DNA of 44,383 nucleotides from Alphaproteobacteria bacterium (GTDB taxonomy: Bacteria > Pseudomonadota > Alphaproteobacteria > M2410): the NCBI GenBank assembly GCA_006226415.1, contig SBGZ01000072.1, positions 1-44,383 on the forward strand. The letters run 5' to 3'. The notes beneath the pieces are model-generated. The model saw nothing but the letters and a program-made list of their open reading frames with translations. It searched no databases and had not been told where the DNA came from. Positions 7,783-16,706 of this stretch are shown here, one piece after another (within the stretch, counting starts at the first letter, position 1; each line of letters starts with the position of its first letter). The translations under genes and the position numbers were made by a program.

Positions 7783-9432
7783 CTAAAGGGCCGCCGCCGT
7801 CACACTGTCTTCGGCAACCTTGATGTCCAACGGTGCGGGCGCGGCCTTGCCCAGGATCATATCCGACGCCTTTTCCGCAATCATGATCGTGGGCGCATTG
7901 GTATTGCCGCCGACAAGCGTTGGCATCACCGAGGCATCCACCACACGCAGACCCTCGACGCCGCGCACTTTCAGCTCCCCGTCGACCACCGCCATATCAT
8001 CGTGCCCCATCTTGCAGGTGCCGACAGGGTGATAGATCGTTTCGGCCGTCCGCCGGATCCAGGCATCAATCTCAGCATCTGTTTTAACATCCGCGCCGGG
8101 ATTAAGCTCGGGCCCGCGATAAACATCAAAAGCCTCCTGCGCATAGATTTCCCGGGCGATCTTCACCCCTTCCCGCATCACGATACGGTCGGCTTCCGCT
8201 TCAAGATAATTCGGCTGAATGAGTGGATGATCCATCGGATCCTTCGACTTGAGCTTTATAAAACCGCGGCTTTCAGGTCTGAGCTGACAAATATGGGTGG
8301 TGGTGCCATGCCGGTCAGGTTTAACCCGCGCATGGTCCGTCATAATCACATTGATAAAGTGGAGCTGAATATCGGGGACTTCCAGCTCTGCGCGGGTCTT
8401 TAAAAAGGCGCCGGACTCCAGCCCGTTTTCCGCGCCAGCCCCTGACTTGGTAAACGTATACTGCATCCCGGTCATGAGCTGCTTCAACGGACCCATCTGG
8501 TTGTAAAGCGTCACCGGTTTGGTGCATTCCTGCTGCACGATGCAATCGAGATGGTCTTGCAGGTTTTCACCAACCCCCTTGACGTCCGAAATCACATCAA
8601 TTCCAAATTTCTTCAGATAGTCCCCGTCACCAATCCCGGAAAGCAACAAGGTCTGCGGTGAATTAACCGCCCCGCCGCACAGGATAACTTCCGCGCCAGC
8701 AAAAGCATGTTTGCGCTCTTTCTTTTGAATATACTCAACACCAACCGCCTTTTGGCCTTCAAACAAAATGCGCGAGGTCAAAGCGCCAACTTCGACGGTC
8801 AGGTTTTCCCGGCCCAGAATGGGCGTCAGATAGGCCCGCGCCGCACTCCAGCGCTGTCCTCCAGAGATGGTCAGGTCGTAGGTTCCAACCCCCTCTTGAG
8901 CAAACCCGTTGAAATCCTTTGTAAAAGGATGACCAGCTTGTTTTCCAGCTTCGATAAAGGTTCTATAGAGCGGTGCTTGCGAATGCCCCGTGGAGACATT
9001 GAGCGGACCGCCTTGGCCGTGAAATTCGTCGTCGCGCGCTTCACTGTTTTCAGCCCGCTTAAAATAAGGAAGGACATCGGCATACCCCCAACCGGTGAGG
9101 CCCAACTGCCGCCACTGATCATAGTCACGCGCATGCCCTCGGATATAAATCATGCCGTTGATCGAACTTGATCCGCCAAGCACCTTGCCGCGCGGCCAGT
9201 AAAGCTTGCGACCTTCCAGATGATTTTGACCCTCTGTGTAGAAATACCAATTGTGCTTGTTTTCCTTACTGATCAATTGCCCGACACCTGCAGGCATGTG
9301 GATCAGCATGCTCTTGTCCTTGCCACCGGCCTCCAAGAGAAGCACCTTTGCGTTGGGATCTTCAGACAGTCGATTGGCCATCACGCAGCCAGCGCTACCC
9401 GCACCAATAATAATATAGTCGAAGTTGGCCAT
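7783..9432 (-). CDS. GMC-family FAD-dependent alcohol/choline-type dehydrogenase
   Basis: A 549-residue flavoprotein. The N-terminal dinucleotide fold is YIIIGAGSAGCVMANRLSED with the distal LLLEAGG. Both GMC signatures are visible: WPRGKVLGGSSSINGMIYIRG (about 79-99), and GAEVILCGGAVNSPQTLLLSG (near 250). The C-terminal active-site region has YHPVGTCKMG and DASVMPTLVGGNTNAP. It resembles choline dehydrogenase BetA and aliphatic alcohol dehydrogenases, but no betaine genes are nearby, so oxidation of an unidentified alcohol is the safe call. GGGAGG lies 11 bases before the ATG. The gamma carbonic anhydrase gene precedes it on the same strand (92 bp away). Confidence 0.9.
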   Translation of the reverse strand: MANFDYIIIGAGSAGCVMANRLSEDPNAKVLLLEAGGKDKSMLIHMPAGVGQLISKENKHNWYFYTEGQNHLEGRKLYWPRGKVLGGSSSINGMIYIRGHARDYDQWRQLGLTGWGYADVLPYFKRAENSEARDDEFHGQGGPLNVSTGHSQAPLYRTFIEAGKQAGHPFTKDFNGFAQEGVGTYDLTISGGQRWSAARAYLTPILGRENLTVEVGALTSRILFEGQKAVGVEYIQKKERKHAFAGAEVILCGGAVNSPQTLLLSGIGDGDYLKKFGIDVISDVKGVGENLQDHLDCIVQQECTKPVTLYNQMGPLKQLMTGMQYTFTKSGAGAENGLESGAFLKTRAELEVPDIQLHFINVIMTDHARVKPDRHGTTTHICQLRPESRGFIKLKSKDPMDHPLIQPNYLEAEADRIVMREGVKIAREIYAQEAFDVYRGPELNPGADVKTDAEIDAWIRRTAETIYHPVGTCKMGHDDMAVVDGELKVRGVEGLRVVDASVMPTLVGGNTNAPTIMIAEKASDMILGKAAPAPLDIKVAEDSVTAAAL

Positions 9433-9524
9433 GAGTTATCAATCCTCCCGTGACGCTTTGAGCGTCCAATCTTTTTGCCAAAGACAATATCCCCGCCTTC
9501 AGGATCGGTCAAAAGACATTCGGA

Positions 9525-10058
9525 CTAAATGTCAATCCGCTTCAGATTTTCTTGAAAGCGTCTGTAGTTGGCGACGTAAACTTCAGCGGACTGCATCAAG
9601 ATGGCTTCAAAATCCGGTCCCAATGTTTTAGCAACCTTGCCCGGCGCTCCCAGAACCATGGAATTGTCAGGGATCTCTTTACCTTCGGTAATCAAGGCAT
9701 GCGCGCCGATCAGGCAGTTCTTACCAATCTTGGCATTGTTGAGCACCGTCGCGCCGATCCCAACCAAGGTATTGTCGCCAATTGTACAGCCATGCAGCAT
9801 GGCCTTATGCCCCACCGTGACACCTTCCCCAATGGTCAGCGGACAGCCATCATCGGTATGTAGGACAGAATTGTCCTGGATGTTTGAGCGCGCGCCGATG
9901 GTGATCGGATCATTGTCGCCGCGTAGCACGGTACCCCACCAGATGCTGACATCTTCCGCCAATAGGACATTGCCCATGACCTGGGCATTTGGCGCGACCC
10001 AAAACTTCCCTGGTTCGGGCAATTGGGGCACTTTGTCTCCAAGCGCGTAGATCGCCAT
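9525..10058 (-). CDS. Gamma-class carbonic anhydrase family protein
   Basis: A 177-residue left-handed beta-helix protein of the YrdA/PaaY/CaiE type. The three zinc-ligand histidines are in place (H67 in VLHTD, H84 and H89 in VGHKAMLHG), with the conserved RGD (47-49) and QDN (61-63). Family members are trimers; some hydrate CO2, many have no demonstrated activity. The ATG at 10058 has GGGAGGAATT immediately upstream; the longer frame to 10139 has no ribosome site. Confidence 0.9.
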   Translation of the reverse strand: MAIYALGDKVPQLPEPGKFWVAPNAQVMGNVLLAEDVSIWWGTVLRGDNDPITIGARSNIQDNSVLHTDDGCPLTIGEGVTVGHKAMLHGCTIGDNTLVGIGATVLNNAKIGKNCLIGAHALITEGKEIPDNSMVLGAPGKVAKTLGPDFEAILMQSAEVYVANYRRFQENLKRIDI

Positions 10059-10213
10059 AATTCCTCCCTTATTTCTTATTTTTGCTATGTTTATCAGACA
10101 TTTGGGCGTCAGATTAAGTGACTTTTGCCGGCAAACCACTTTTATTTGGCCTCACACGTCCCATATCTAGAATTAAGCCGGTTTTAAAAGGAACAGGGGG
10201 ACGAGGCTTGGCC

Positions 10214-11218
10214 ATGTCACAATCATCATCCCATCAGAAGAGCAACCTTCCCGCACTGATGCCGGAGGACCTGGCCCGCCAGATTGTCGATCAAGCGATG
10301 ACCCGCTATTTCAACAAATGCCGGGACCGTATCCCCGAGTTTGTCGACCGGCATTTTTCTCCGAAAGGGGCTTGGGCCTTGAATAAAAAAGCCTTTGGCC
10401 GCGACCTCTACAGGGCGCCGCTCAATGTCGCCCTGGTTGGCCCCGCCCTGGGCGCCAAAGCGGCGGCAAAAGGCATCGACAAAATCGCCAAGACAAAATT
10501 TTCCGACAAATTCGGCGACAAACGATTTTATTTTCAAACCGATGTCGCCAACGAGTTGGAGTGGTTCATTTACACCGACCTCCTGGAGGTTCCCTATGCC
10601 CAACCGGGTCGCCACTCTGACAGAGATGCGCTCGCAGAGGAGATATTTGGCCACGGCAAATTCATCGGCGCTCTCGAAGAGGCTGTGGAACAGGCTGTTG
10701 CCGCCAGCGGAGCCCGAAACCGCCACCAGTTGGAGCATTTGCTGTCAACCTATTTGGAAACACGCGCGGCAAACGCCGAAGTGGTTAATCTCGCTGTCTG
10801 TCTGACCGCTGGCGCCGCATTGGCCCACAAGGTGACGCCGGGGGTCCTCTCCCTCGGGCCCGCCATGGCGAACACCATCTCCGCCAAGGCAGCCGTCTCC
10901 AGCTTCCCCTTGGGGAGCACGCTCGGGTCCGCCTGGTATTCAGCCTTTCCCGTTGCGCCCTCAGCGGCTTTAGCAGCAAGCACCACAGGCGGCATCTTAG
11001 CCATCGCCTCCGTGGTAACGGCATTCTCAGGTCTCATCTCCGACCCCCTCCAGCGCAAGTTCGGCTTGCACGAGCGCCGTTTGAACAAGCTCGTTGATGC
11101 CATTGAGGACAACATCCGCTACGACGAAGTTATTCACCTCAAGGTCCGGGATCATTACGTTGCCCGCATTGCGGATCTCTTTGACGCCCTGGCGGCCATT
11201 GCCGCCTATGCCCGTTAG
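10214..11218 (+). CDS. Conserved hypothetical protein, DUF6635-like
   Basis: A 334-residue protein. The stretch from about 14 to 70 (RQIVDQAMTRYFNKCRDRIP, then EFVDRHFSPKGAWALNKKAF) resembles the alphaproteobacterial DUF6635 family as I remember it; this is a recollection, not a search result. Residues about 195-285 are small-residue-rich and hydrophobic (alanine, glycine, serine), suggesting one to three membrane-inserted helices, followed by a soluble helical C-terminus. Function is unknown. The ATG at 10214 is preceded by GGGGGACGAGG; the frame stays open to 10118 but the extra residues look non-native. It is divergent from the carbonic anhydrase gene. Confidence 0.65.
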   Translation: MSQSSSHQKSNLPALMPEDLARQIVDQAMTRYFNKCRDRIPEFVDRHFSPKGAWALNKKAFGRDLYRAPLNVALVGPALGAKAAAKGIDKIAKTKFSDKFGDKRFYFQTDVANELEWFIYTDLLEVPYAQPGRHSDRDALAEEIFGHGKFIGALEEAVEQAVAASGARNRHQLEHLLSTYLETRAANAEVVNLAVCLTAGAALAHKVTPGVLSLGPAMANTISAKAAVSSFPLGSTLGSAWYSAFPVAPSAALAASTTGGILAIASVVTAFSGLISDPLQRKFGLHERRLNKLVDAIEDNIRYDEVIHLKVRDHYVARIADLFDALAAIAAYAR

Positions 11219-11574
11219 TTCCCACACGGATTACCTTGCGCCAACTCTTTCCCATAACACTGTCATGAAAATTTAACTGGCGCTTGCAACTCGCCGCGCT
11301 ACCATAATTGTACATCCAGATGATTCGAAGGTTTCTTCGGGCCTGGGTCCGGTGACGGATGTCTGCCAAAGATATCCTGCCAGAGCAAGTTAGGGGGACG
11401 TTTGTACGCGTTAGGAATGTACAGCGTAAAAGATGCAAGAGGCCCAACGCGGGCCTGCTCCTCTTCGAACACGCCCCATCCAGTCCGATCAGTCACACCA
11501 AGGCTCGCAGCGCAAATCGCTTGTGAGCCTTTTCTCATTTTACCGACGGCTCAAAAGAGACGAAAGGAGTAACA
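11219..11574 (+). other. Structured intergenic region, possible small RNA
   Basis: No convincing protein gene lies in these 356 bases. They do contain several potential hairpins on the plus strand: TGTAC/GTACA around 11404-11422, AGGCCC-aacgc-GGGCCT at 11440-11456, and a terminator-like hairpin at 11500-11533. This could be an independent small RNA or a long 5' leader of phoH. I recognise no known family (6S, tmRNA, SRP and RNase P motifs are absent), and I found no clear promoter. Confidence 0.35.
11500..11533 (+). terminator. Terminator-like hairpin upstream of phoH
   Basis: AAGGCTC pairs with GAGCCTT, with an inner AGCG-caaat-CGCT helix, and is followed by a short T-rich tail (TTTTCTCATTTT). 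It is 40 bp before the phoH start, so it would end a transcript from the intergenic region or act as an attenuator of phoH. Confidence 0.5.
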
Positions 11575-12333
11575 ATGGTAAAACGGTCATCGCGTCAGAA
11601 AACCAAGCAAACAAGAACCTCCGGAGCTACAGGCCACAGAGACAATATCAGCTATCTGGAGCCGGACCCCACAGGCTGGAACCCCTTGGGAGAAGAAAAA
11701 CGCGACCGTAAGTATCAAAAAAACATCCGCCCCCAGGGGAAAAATCAGGCCGCCCTTTTGAGCGCAATTGACGAGAAAAATCTTGTGCTGGCGCTCGGGC
11801 CAGCCGGTACCGGCAAGACATTTCTAGCCATCGCCAAAGCGGTTGAGGCGCTGGAAAAAGGAACGATCGGCCGGATTATCTTGTCCCGGCCCGCGGTCGA
11901 GGCCGGCGAGAGCCTCGGCTTCCTGCCCGGCGACCTTGAGGACAAGCTTGCCCCTTATTTGCGCCCCCTCTATGACGCGCTGAACGATCGGCTCGGCCCA
12001 AAGCGCTTGAAACAATTTATGGCCGACGGAACAATCGAAATCGCTCCCGTGGCCTATATGCGCGGACGCACCCTCAACAACGCCTTTGTGGTGATTGACG
12101 AAGCCCAAAACTGTACCTACGGCCAGATCAAAATGCTGCTGACACGCCTTGGCTGGCACTCAACCATGATTGTCACCGGGGACCCGGATCAAACCGATCT
12201 CCTGCCCGACATGTCCGGATTAAAGGATGTGGCCGACCGTTTGGACGCCCTCGAAACCGTTTCGGTCGTACGTTTGAAAGACTGCGACATTGTCCGCCAC
12301 CCCCTTGTGGCCGATATGCTGACCGTCCTTTAG
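11575..12333 (+). CDS. PhoH-family ATPase
   Basis: A 252-residue P-loop protein. Walker A is GPAGTGKT (75-82) and Walker B is VVIDEAQN in the middle of the protein, followed by the sensor segment MIVTGDPDQTDLL. This is the compact PhoH type without the N-terminal KH/PIN extension, but with a basic, charged first 55 residues (KRSSRQKTKQTR). PhoH proteins are implicated in RNA metabolism and phosphate stress, but their reaction is unsettled. The ribosome site AAGGAG is 8 bases before the ATG. Confidence 0.9.
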   Translation: MVKRSSRQKTKQTRTSGATGHRDNISYLEPDPTGWNPLGEEKRDRKYQKNIRPQGKNQAALLSAIDEKNLVLALGPAGTGKTFLAIAKAVEALEKGTIGRIILSRPAVEAGESLGFLPGDLEDKLAPYLRPLYDALNDRLGPKRLKQFMADGTIEIAPVAYMRGRTLNNAFVVIDEAQNCTYGQIKMLLTRLGWHSTMIVTGDPDQTDLLPDMSGLKDVADRLDALETVSVVRLKDCDIVRHPLVADMLTVL

Positions 12334-12350
12334 GCTGGACCAGACCCCAG

Positions 12351-12386
12351 AAAAAAAGAGCGTGGCATTTCCCGGCCACGCTCTTT
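12351..12386. terminator. Bidirectional terminator between convergent genes
   Basis: Perfect 12-bp stem AAAGAGCGTGGC / GCCACGCTCTTT with an 8-base loop. The A-run at 12351-12357 becomes a seven-base T-run on the minus strand, so it is strongest for the minus-strand membrane protein gene, but it also lies 20 bp after the phoH stop. Confidence 0.85.
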
Positions 12387-12429
12387 CCAGTTGGGGGAGG
12401 TTTTCTCACAAACCAATTCAGTAAAACAC

Positions 12430-12723
12430 TTAATTCATTCCAGCCAGGGACTGAACCAGCACCAGCCCGGAAATCGACAGGGTTCCCACATAGGCCAGAT
12501 AGGAAGCCCGGCGCGGATGGGAAGACGGCCGCGCCACCAGATCCCGCAGGGTCTCCTTAAGCGGCATCCCGTCTCGAAGAGTAAGCTGATAACCGACATA
12601 AACCGTCATGATGGCCAGCCCGAAGAAAAACGCATTCGCCTGGCTCATCGCACCGGACACAAAGGCCAATCCGGTGGCGATAGAGGCGAAAAACGCAAGA
12701 AAATTCACGATTCTGAGTGGCAT
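12430..12723 (-). CDS. Small membrane protein of unknown function
   Basis: A 97-residue protein with three hydrophobic segments (about 4-22, 28-45 and 77-95) joined by a basic loop (LRDLVARPSSHPRRA), so a three-span inner-membrane protein is likely. The ATG at 12723 has GAGG at a good distance; the same frame extends to 12984 but its N-terminal part looks like translated non-coding sequence. No family recognised. It ends at a strong terminator shared with phoH. Confidence 0.6.
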   Translation of the reverse strand: MPLRIVNFLAFFASIATGLAFVSGAMSQANAFFFGLAIMTVYVGYQLTLRDGMPLKETLRDLVARPSSHPRRASYLAYVGTLSISGLVLVQSLAGMN

Positions 12724-13124
12724 AACGGACCTCAATTTCCGAAGGGGGCACTGTTGCACGGCAAGGAAAATCGAGGGGGATGCCCTGCCGACTTCCCGGT
12801 AAATAAGCAAAGCTCTCGCCCAAAACAATATGACGTTGGTCACACGTGCGGCGCAGAAATCCGCCAGTTTTTCACCGCCCCCGCTGTTGAGCCGGTAAAT
12901 CCCAGCTATTCCGCCGCAAATCCACCTGATCTCCCGTGCACCGCCCCGGTCACCTTGTCGTTCGCAATTGCCCGGGATGGTCACCCGTCACAGTCGCCAG
13001 GCGCCGATAACTTCATTTTAGGACCTGTTCAGCTATTTGGATCATGGGCATCCTTTGATATAAAGTGACCCAGTGGGGGGCTCAGCACAGAGCCGAAAAG
13101 TAAGCGTAAAGGCCGGAGGCGCAC

Positions 13125-13856
13125 GTGTTTGACGAAAACGCTCAGGAACAATCCTCATGGGGAACCATGCTTCGCGTTCTCGTGATCTTGCTCGTGCTGA
13201 CCGGCGGATTGCTCTACTACTATTTTGGCCCCTCCTACGACGACATCCAGGGCAATACGCCGGAATTTTCTATTTCGACAGTTCCTGTAGATCTGAGTGT
13301 CGGCGGTATGCGGTTTGTCATTCCGGAAAATTACACTCAGTTCCCGCGCGACCGGCGTGGCGGAATCCGTGAAAATGTCGCCCTCTACGCCATCATGCCC
13401 CAAATGCTGCCTTACACGCGCGATCTCGCGGACTTTTTTGAAGACAGCTCCGCAAAGTCACCAATCGTCCACTTCCAGATTGAGACCTACCGAGCGCCCT
13501 TCAACGAAGAGGAGCGCTTTGAACGGATCTACCGACCGAAATTTATCAGTCAAGATGGCACGCCCGGCCCGGACGGCCTGACCGCCTACAAATTCCGTGA
13601 AGGCACCGGCTACTATGGTGAAGACCTTTATGTCGGCAAAGATGACTTGGGCCGCATGATCATTTTGCGCTGCAGTCCTTTTGATTCAGAACTGCTCTTT
13701 CCCAATTGTCGGCGCGACACGCAATTGAGCCCGACCGTGGGCCTGAGCTATCGCTTCAAGCGCTCACGCCTGGATAATTGGCGTCAAATAGATGATGATG
13801 TGCGCACCCTTGTCTGGTCCTTCTTGTCTGATGACCAAACACCGGCAACAGAATAA
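13125..13856 (+). CDS. Membrane-anchored hypothetical protein
   Basis: A 243-residue protein starting at GTG with GGAGG eight bases upstream. One membrane segment (MLRVLVILLVLTGGLLYYYF, about 15-34) follows a short acidic N-terminus. The remaining 200 residues form an apparently folded, charged domain with two cysteines (LRCSPFD and FPNCRRD, about 187 and 199) spaced well for a periplasmic disulfide. I do not recognise the family. It lies alone between divergent and convergent neighbours, and stops 9 bases from the convergent DUF3126 gene. Confidence 0.7.
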   Translation: MFDENAQEQSSWGTMLRVLVILLVLTGGLLYYYFGPSYDDIQGNTPEFSISTVPVDLSVGGMRFVIPENYTQFPRDRRGGIRENVALYAIMPQMLPYTRDLADFFEDSSAKSPIVHFQIETYRAPFNEEERFERIYRPKFISQDGTPGPDGLTAYKFREGTGYYGEDLYVGKDDLGRMIILRCSPFDSELLFPNCRRDTQLSPTVGLSYRFKRSRLDNWRQIDDDVRTLVWSFLSDDQTPATE

Positions 13857-13865
13857 CGAGAAGGG

Positions 13866-14078
13866 TTATTCCGGCAGATCAAACTCGAGGATGGCCATAT
13901 TGAAGTCGTAAGACACTTCGCCGTCCTCATCGTCCTTATAGATCAGACCGACAAATTCATCACCGATCATAACCTCAACGGAATCGTCTTTATTGGCGCG
14001 CTTGTGCAGCTCGATCGTGTCGAGGCGGAACTTCTGCCGCATATATTTTTGCAGCTTCAGGATTTCTTGTTGATCCAC
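13866..14078 (-). CDS. DUF3126 family protein
   Basis: A 70-residue cytosolic protein that matches DUF3126 along its length (KLQKYMRQKFRLDTIEL, GDEFVGLIYKDDEDGEVSYD, FNMAILEFDLPE). It starts at GTG with AAGGG upstream. This small acidic protein is a regular downstream companion of cysE in alphaproteobacteria, as here (99 bp after cysE). Its function is unknown; an accessory role in cysteine synthesis is only suggested by that synteny. Confidence 0.88.
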   Translation of the reverse strand: MDQQEILKLQKYMRQKFRLDTIELHKRANKDDSVEVMIGDEFVGLIYKDDEDGEVSYDFNMAILEFDLPE

Positions 14079-14177
14079 GGAAACAGGCCCTTCTCAATCT
14101 GGCATAAACAGGCCTGAGGGAATAGCAATTCAGCCGCGCCCTGACAACCCATCAAAAGTCTGGGCAAAGCCGCCCAT

Positions 14178-15017
14178 TTAGGTGTTGTCAGCGTCGCCTT
14201 CCGGCCAGGCATGGTTCATATCATGGCTTGGACTTTCCTTGCAGGTCGCTTCGCCAACGATCCGGGCCGGCACGCCGGCAACGGTCTTTCGGGCCGGCAC
14301 ATCATGTAGGACAACGCTGCCCGCCGCCACCCGGGAACACTCTCCGATTTCGATATTACCAAGCACTTTGGCGCCGACACTTAAGAGCACGCCGCGGCGG
14401 ACTTTGGGGTGGCGATCCCCTTCTTCCTTGCCGGTCCCCCCAAGGGTGACCTCATGCAGCATGGAAACATCATCCTCCACAACGACGGTTTCGCCGATGA
14501 CGATTCCCGTTGCATGATCCAACATGATCCCTTTGCCAATTTGTGCCGCTGGGTGAATATCAACACCAAAGACTTCCGAAATACGGTTTTGCAGGAAAAG
14601 CGCCATAGGCTCTTCCCCGGTTTGCCACAACCAATGCGCAACCCGATAAGACTGCAGCGCGTGATAGCCTTTGAAATAAAGAAAGGGTTGAGCGAACATT
14701 TTGCAAGCTGGATCGCGGTGATAGACAGCAACAATGTCAGCGCGCGCCGCAGCCCCGATTTCTTCTGACTGGGTCAGCGCCTGATCGAAAACCTCGCGCA
14801 AATTAAGCGGCGTCAGCGCATCGCTCCCCAGCTTCTGCGCCAACCGATAAGACAATGCATCTTCAAATCGCACTCGGTTGAGAATCGTCGTGTGCAGAAA
14901 ACTCGCCAGAATTGGCGACTGCTTCGCCATTTCCGTTGCCTCTTCCTGAATACGCCGCCAGGTCGGGTCAACTGAACTCAAGGTATGACGCGTTTTGTAT
15001 TTAGGGCCACTGGGCAT
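14178..15017 (-). CDS. cysE: Serine O-acetyltransferase
   Basis: Makes O-acetylserine from serine and acetyl-CoA, the first committed step of cysteine synthesis. The 279-residue protein has the N-terminal helical SATase domain (DPTWRRIQEEA, LASFLHTTILNR) and a C-terminal left-handed beta helix with the active-site stretch FGVDIHPAAQIGKGIMLDHA and the acetyl-CoA loop GGTGKEEGDRHPKV. The C-terminal tail (DMNHAWPEGDADNT) lacks the terminal Ile that binds O-acetylserine sulfhydrylase in many homologues, which may weaken complex formation. AAGGAA lies upstream of the ATG. Confidence 0.95.
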   Translation of the reverse strand: MPSGPKYKTRHTLSSVDPTWRRIQEEATEMAKQSPILASFLHTTILNRVRFEDALSYRLAQKLGSDALTPLNLREVFDQALTQSEEIGAAARADIVAVYHRDPACKMFAQPFLYFKGYHALQSYRVAHWLWQTGEEPMALFLQNRISEVFGVDIHPAAQIGKGIMLDHATGIVIGETVVVEDDVSMLHEVTLGGTGKEEGDRHPKVRRGVLLSVGAKVLGNIEIGECSRVAAGSVVLHDVPARKTVAGVPARIVGEATCKESPSHDMNHAWPEGDADNT

Positions 15018-15206
15018 AAAACTCGTTCCTTATTCGCTGCGGGTGGAGCCCCCGCGAGCACCACCTATTCTATACCCATATGGCACTTTGAGACAAACCA
15101 ACCACTCACATTGCCGTGATTATAGTCACACAGGCCTCAAATGCCCTATCCTTGCGATTACCCCGGCAAAAAGATAAAGAAACCTCTGCCATTAACTAAA
15201 ACTTCG

Positions 15207-15872
15207 ATGCTCATGTCCCAATCGTCAAACATTCCCCTTCCCCTGCCCGGCTCCCCCAAGGATGGAGACCGTCTAAACGCCGCCCATCCCAACGCCGAGA
15301 CGCTCCACCTTTTAAGCCATCGCCGGTCAACGGTGGTCAAAGACATGCGTGAGCCAGGGCCCAGCGAAGAGGAAGTCGGTAAGCTCCTGACCCTTGCCGC
15401 GCGCGTGCCCGATCACGGAAAAATAGGCCCCTGGCGGTTTTTGGTCTTTCGGGATTCGGCAAGAGCCCGGTTTGGTGAGCGCCTGGCGAAAATTTTTACC
15501 CAGAAAGAACCGGCCGCAGACGAGACGCGCATTGACTTCGAACGCGAGCGCTTTTTGCGAGCGCCTCTCGTCATCGGCGTGATCTCCAGCCCGGTACCGC
15601 ACCCCAAAGCCCCGCATTGGGAACAGATTATGTCCGCGGGGGCAGTTTGCCAAAATCTCCTCATCGCCGCCAACGCCATGGGATATGCGGCTCAATGGCT
15701 AACCGAATGGTACGGCTTCGACGATGATGTCGCAAAGATCTTGGGTTTGAGTGAAAGCGAAAAGGTGGCCGGATTTATTTACATCGGCTCCACGGACTGC
15801 CAGCCGCTCGAGCGCCGCCGACCATCCCTTACAACGCGCGTGCAATTTTGGACGGATCCCAAGAGCGACTAA
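15207..15872 (+). CDS. Nitroreductase-family protein
   Basis: A flavin-binding nitroreductase fold of about 221 residues: [20 protein letters not shown] at the N-terminus (the RRS FMN-phosphate motif), [20 protein letters not shown], and the C-terminal [16 protein letters not shown] and VAGFIYIGS blocks. It is closest to the single-domain YdjA-like group that reduces nitro or quinone substrates with NAD(P)H; the natural substrate is unknown. Start is uncertain: ATGs at 15207 and 15213 fit the domain, while the frame is open back to 15141 without a ribosome site. Its stop overlaps the stop of queF by four bases. Confidence 0.85.
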   Translation: MLMSQSSNIPLPLPGSPKDGDRLNAAHPNAETLHLLSHRRSTVVKDMREPGPSEEEVGKLLTLAARVPDHGKIGPWRFLVFRDSARARFGERLAKIFTQKEPAADETRIDFERERFLRAPLVIGVISSPVPHPKAPHWEQIMSAGAVCQNLLIAANAMGYAAQWLTEWYGFDDDVAKILGLSESEKVAGFIYIGSTDCQPLERRRPSLTTRVQFWTDPKSD

Positions 15873-16336
15873 CCACGCCCTCGATAAGGCGGCACCCCTT
15901 GGTCGGGTATCCAGACACCTGCCGGCGCCTCCCCCGTCTGATAAAAGACATCAATGGGGATGCCCCCGCGCGGATACCAATAGCCGCCGATGCGCAACCA
16001 TTTTGGCTTCAGCACCTCAACCAGCCGCCGCGCGATGGCGACGGTACAGTCTTCATGAAACGCCCCATGGTTACGGAATGATCCGAGGTAAAGTTTGAGC
16101 GACTTGCTCTCCACCAGCCGCTCGTCAGCGATATAATCTATCACCAAATGCGCAAAGTCTGGTTGCCCGGTGACCGGACACAGGGACGTAAACTCTGGAC
16201 AGGTGAACCGCGTCACATAGTCCACGCCTGCCTGAGGGTTAGGCACCCACTCCAGTTTTGCCTCTTCCGGCGAAGCAGGCAGCGCGGTTTGTTGGCCAAG
16301 TTGGGTTGTCGTCTTGTCGCTCATCTCATCACTCAT
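15869..16336 (-). CDS. queF: NADPH-dependent 7-cyano-7-deazaguanine (preQ0) reductase
   Basis: Reduces the nitrile of preQ0 to preQ1 in queuosine biosynthesis. The 155-residue protein has the nucleophilic cysteine in [17 protein letters not shown] (Cys53) with the general-acid aspartate Asp60, and the QueF signature [21 protein letters not shown]. The short, single-domain form is the homo-oligomeric type found in most alphaproteobacteria. Start codons at 16336 and 16324 are both possible; neither has a strong ribosome site. No preQ1 riboswitch is visible upstream. Other que genes are not in the window. Confidence 0.93.
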   Translation of the reverse strand: MSDEMSDKTTTQLGQQTALPASPEEAKLEWVPNPQAGVDYVTRFTCPEFTSLCPVTGQPDFAHLVIDYIADERLVESKSLKLYLGSFRNHGAFHEDCTVAIARRLVEVLKPKWLRIGGYWYPRGGIPIDVFYQTGEAPAGVWIPDQGVPPYRGRG

Positions 16337-16619
16337 AAATGCCAAAAGCTCGATAATCGGGCCGCGCTCTTATAAGCCCTCTCTCGCCGCAGCGCAAAAA
16401 CATGTTTGCCCAAACTTTGAGCAAACGCGCCTAAAAGGCGCTGACGAAATAGCCAAAAGCACAAGCCACCTATGAAGAAGGCCGCTCGGTTGTCAGCAAA
16501 TCCATGCCCCACCCCCAATTGACATCTCCGGACAACGATCGAAATTTTCCTTTATTGCCATGACCTTAGGCAAATAACTCCGGCCCGGCTCACGTTTTTC
16601 TTTGGCTTAATTAACCAAC

Positions 16620-16635
16620 TGGCCCGCCCTTTGCG
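16620..16635 (+). promoter_or_regulatory. Predicted sigma-54 (RpoN) promoter for the porin gene
   Basis: TGGCCCG-CCCT-TTGCG lies in the 370-bp spacer before the porin gene. The diagnostic GG (16621-16622) and GC (16633-16634) are exactly ten bases apart, and the flanking bases fit the TGGCACG-N4-TTGCW consensus with two differences. The predicted transcript would start near 16646, about 60 bases before the ATG. The remainder of the spacer (16337-16619) shows no gene; I did not find a perfect NtrC site. Confidence 0.65.
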
Positions 16636-16706
16636 ATGCAGCATTGGAATGCGCAGCTTGGCGCGCGCATCCAAACAAAGAGAAATAAGAAAGAAGGAAC
16701 GCAACC

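Noticed and set aside
11299-11538. 79-codon minus-strand frame in the spacer before phoH
   Set aside because: No ribosome site, no recognisable family and composition unlike the neighbouring genes; the hairpins on the plus strand suggest structured RNA instead.
16337-16420. preQ1 riboswitch before queF
   Set aside because: The conserved aptamer stem and A-rich tail of preQ1-I riboswitches are not found upstream of the queF start.
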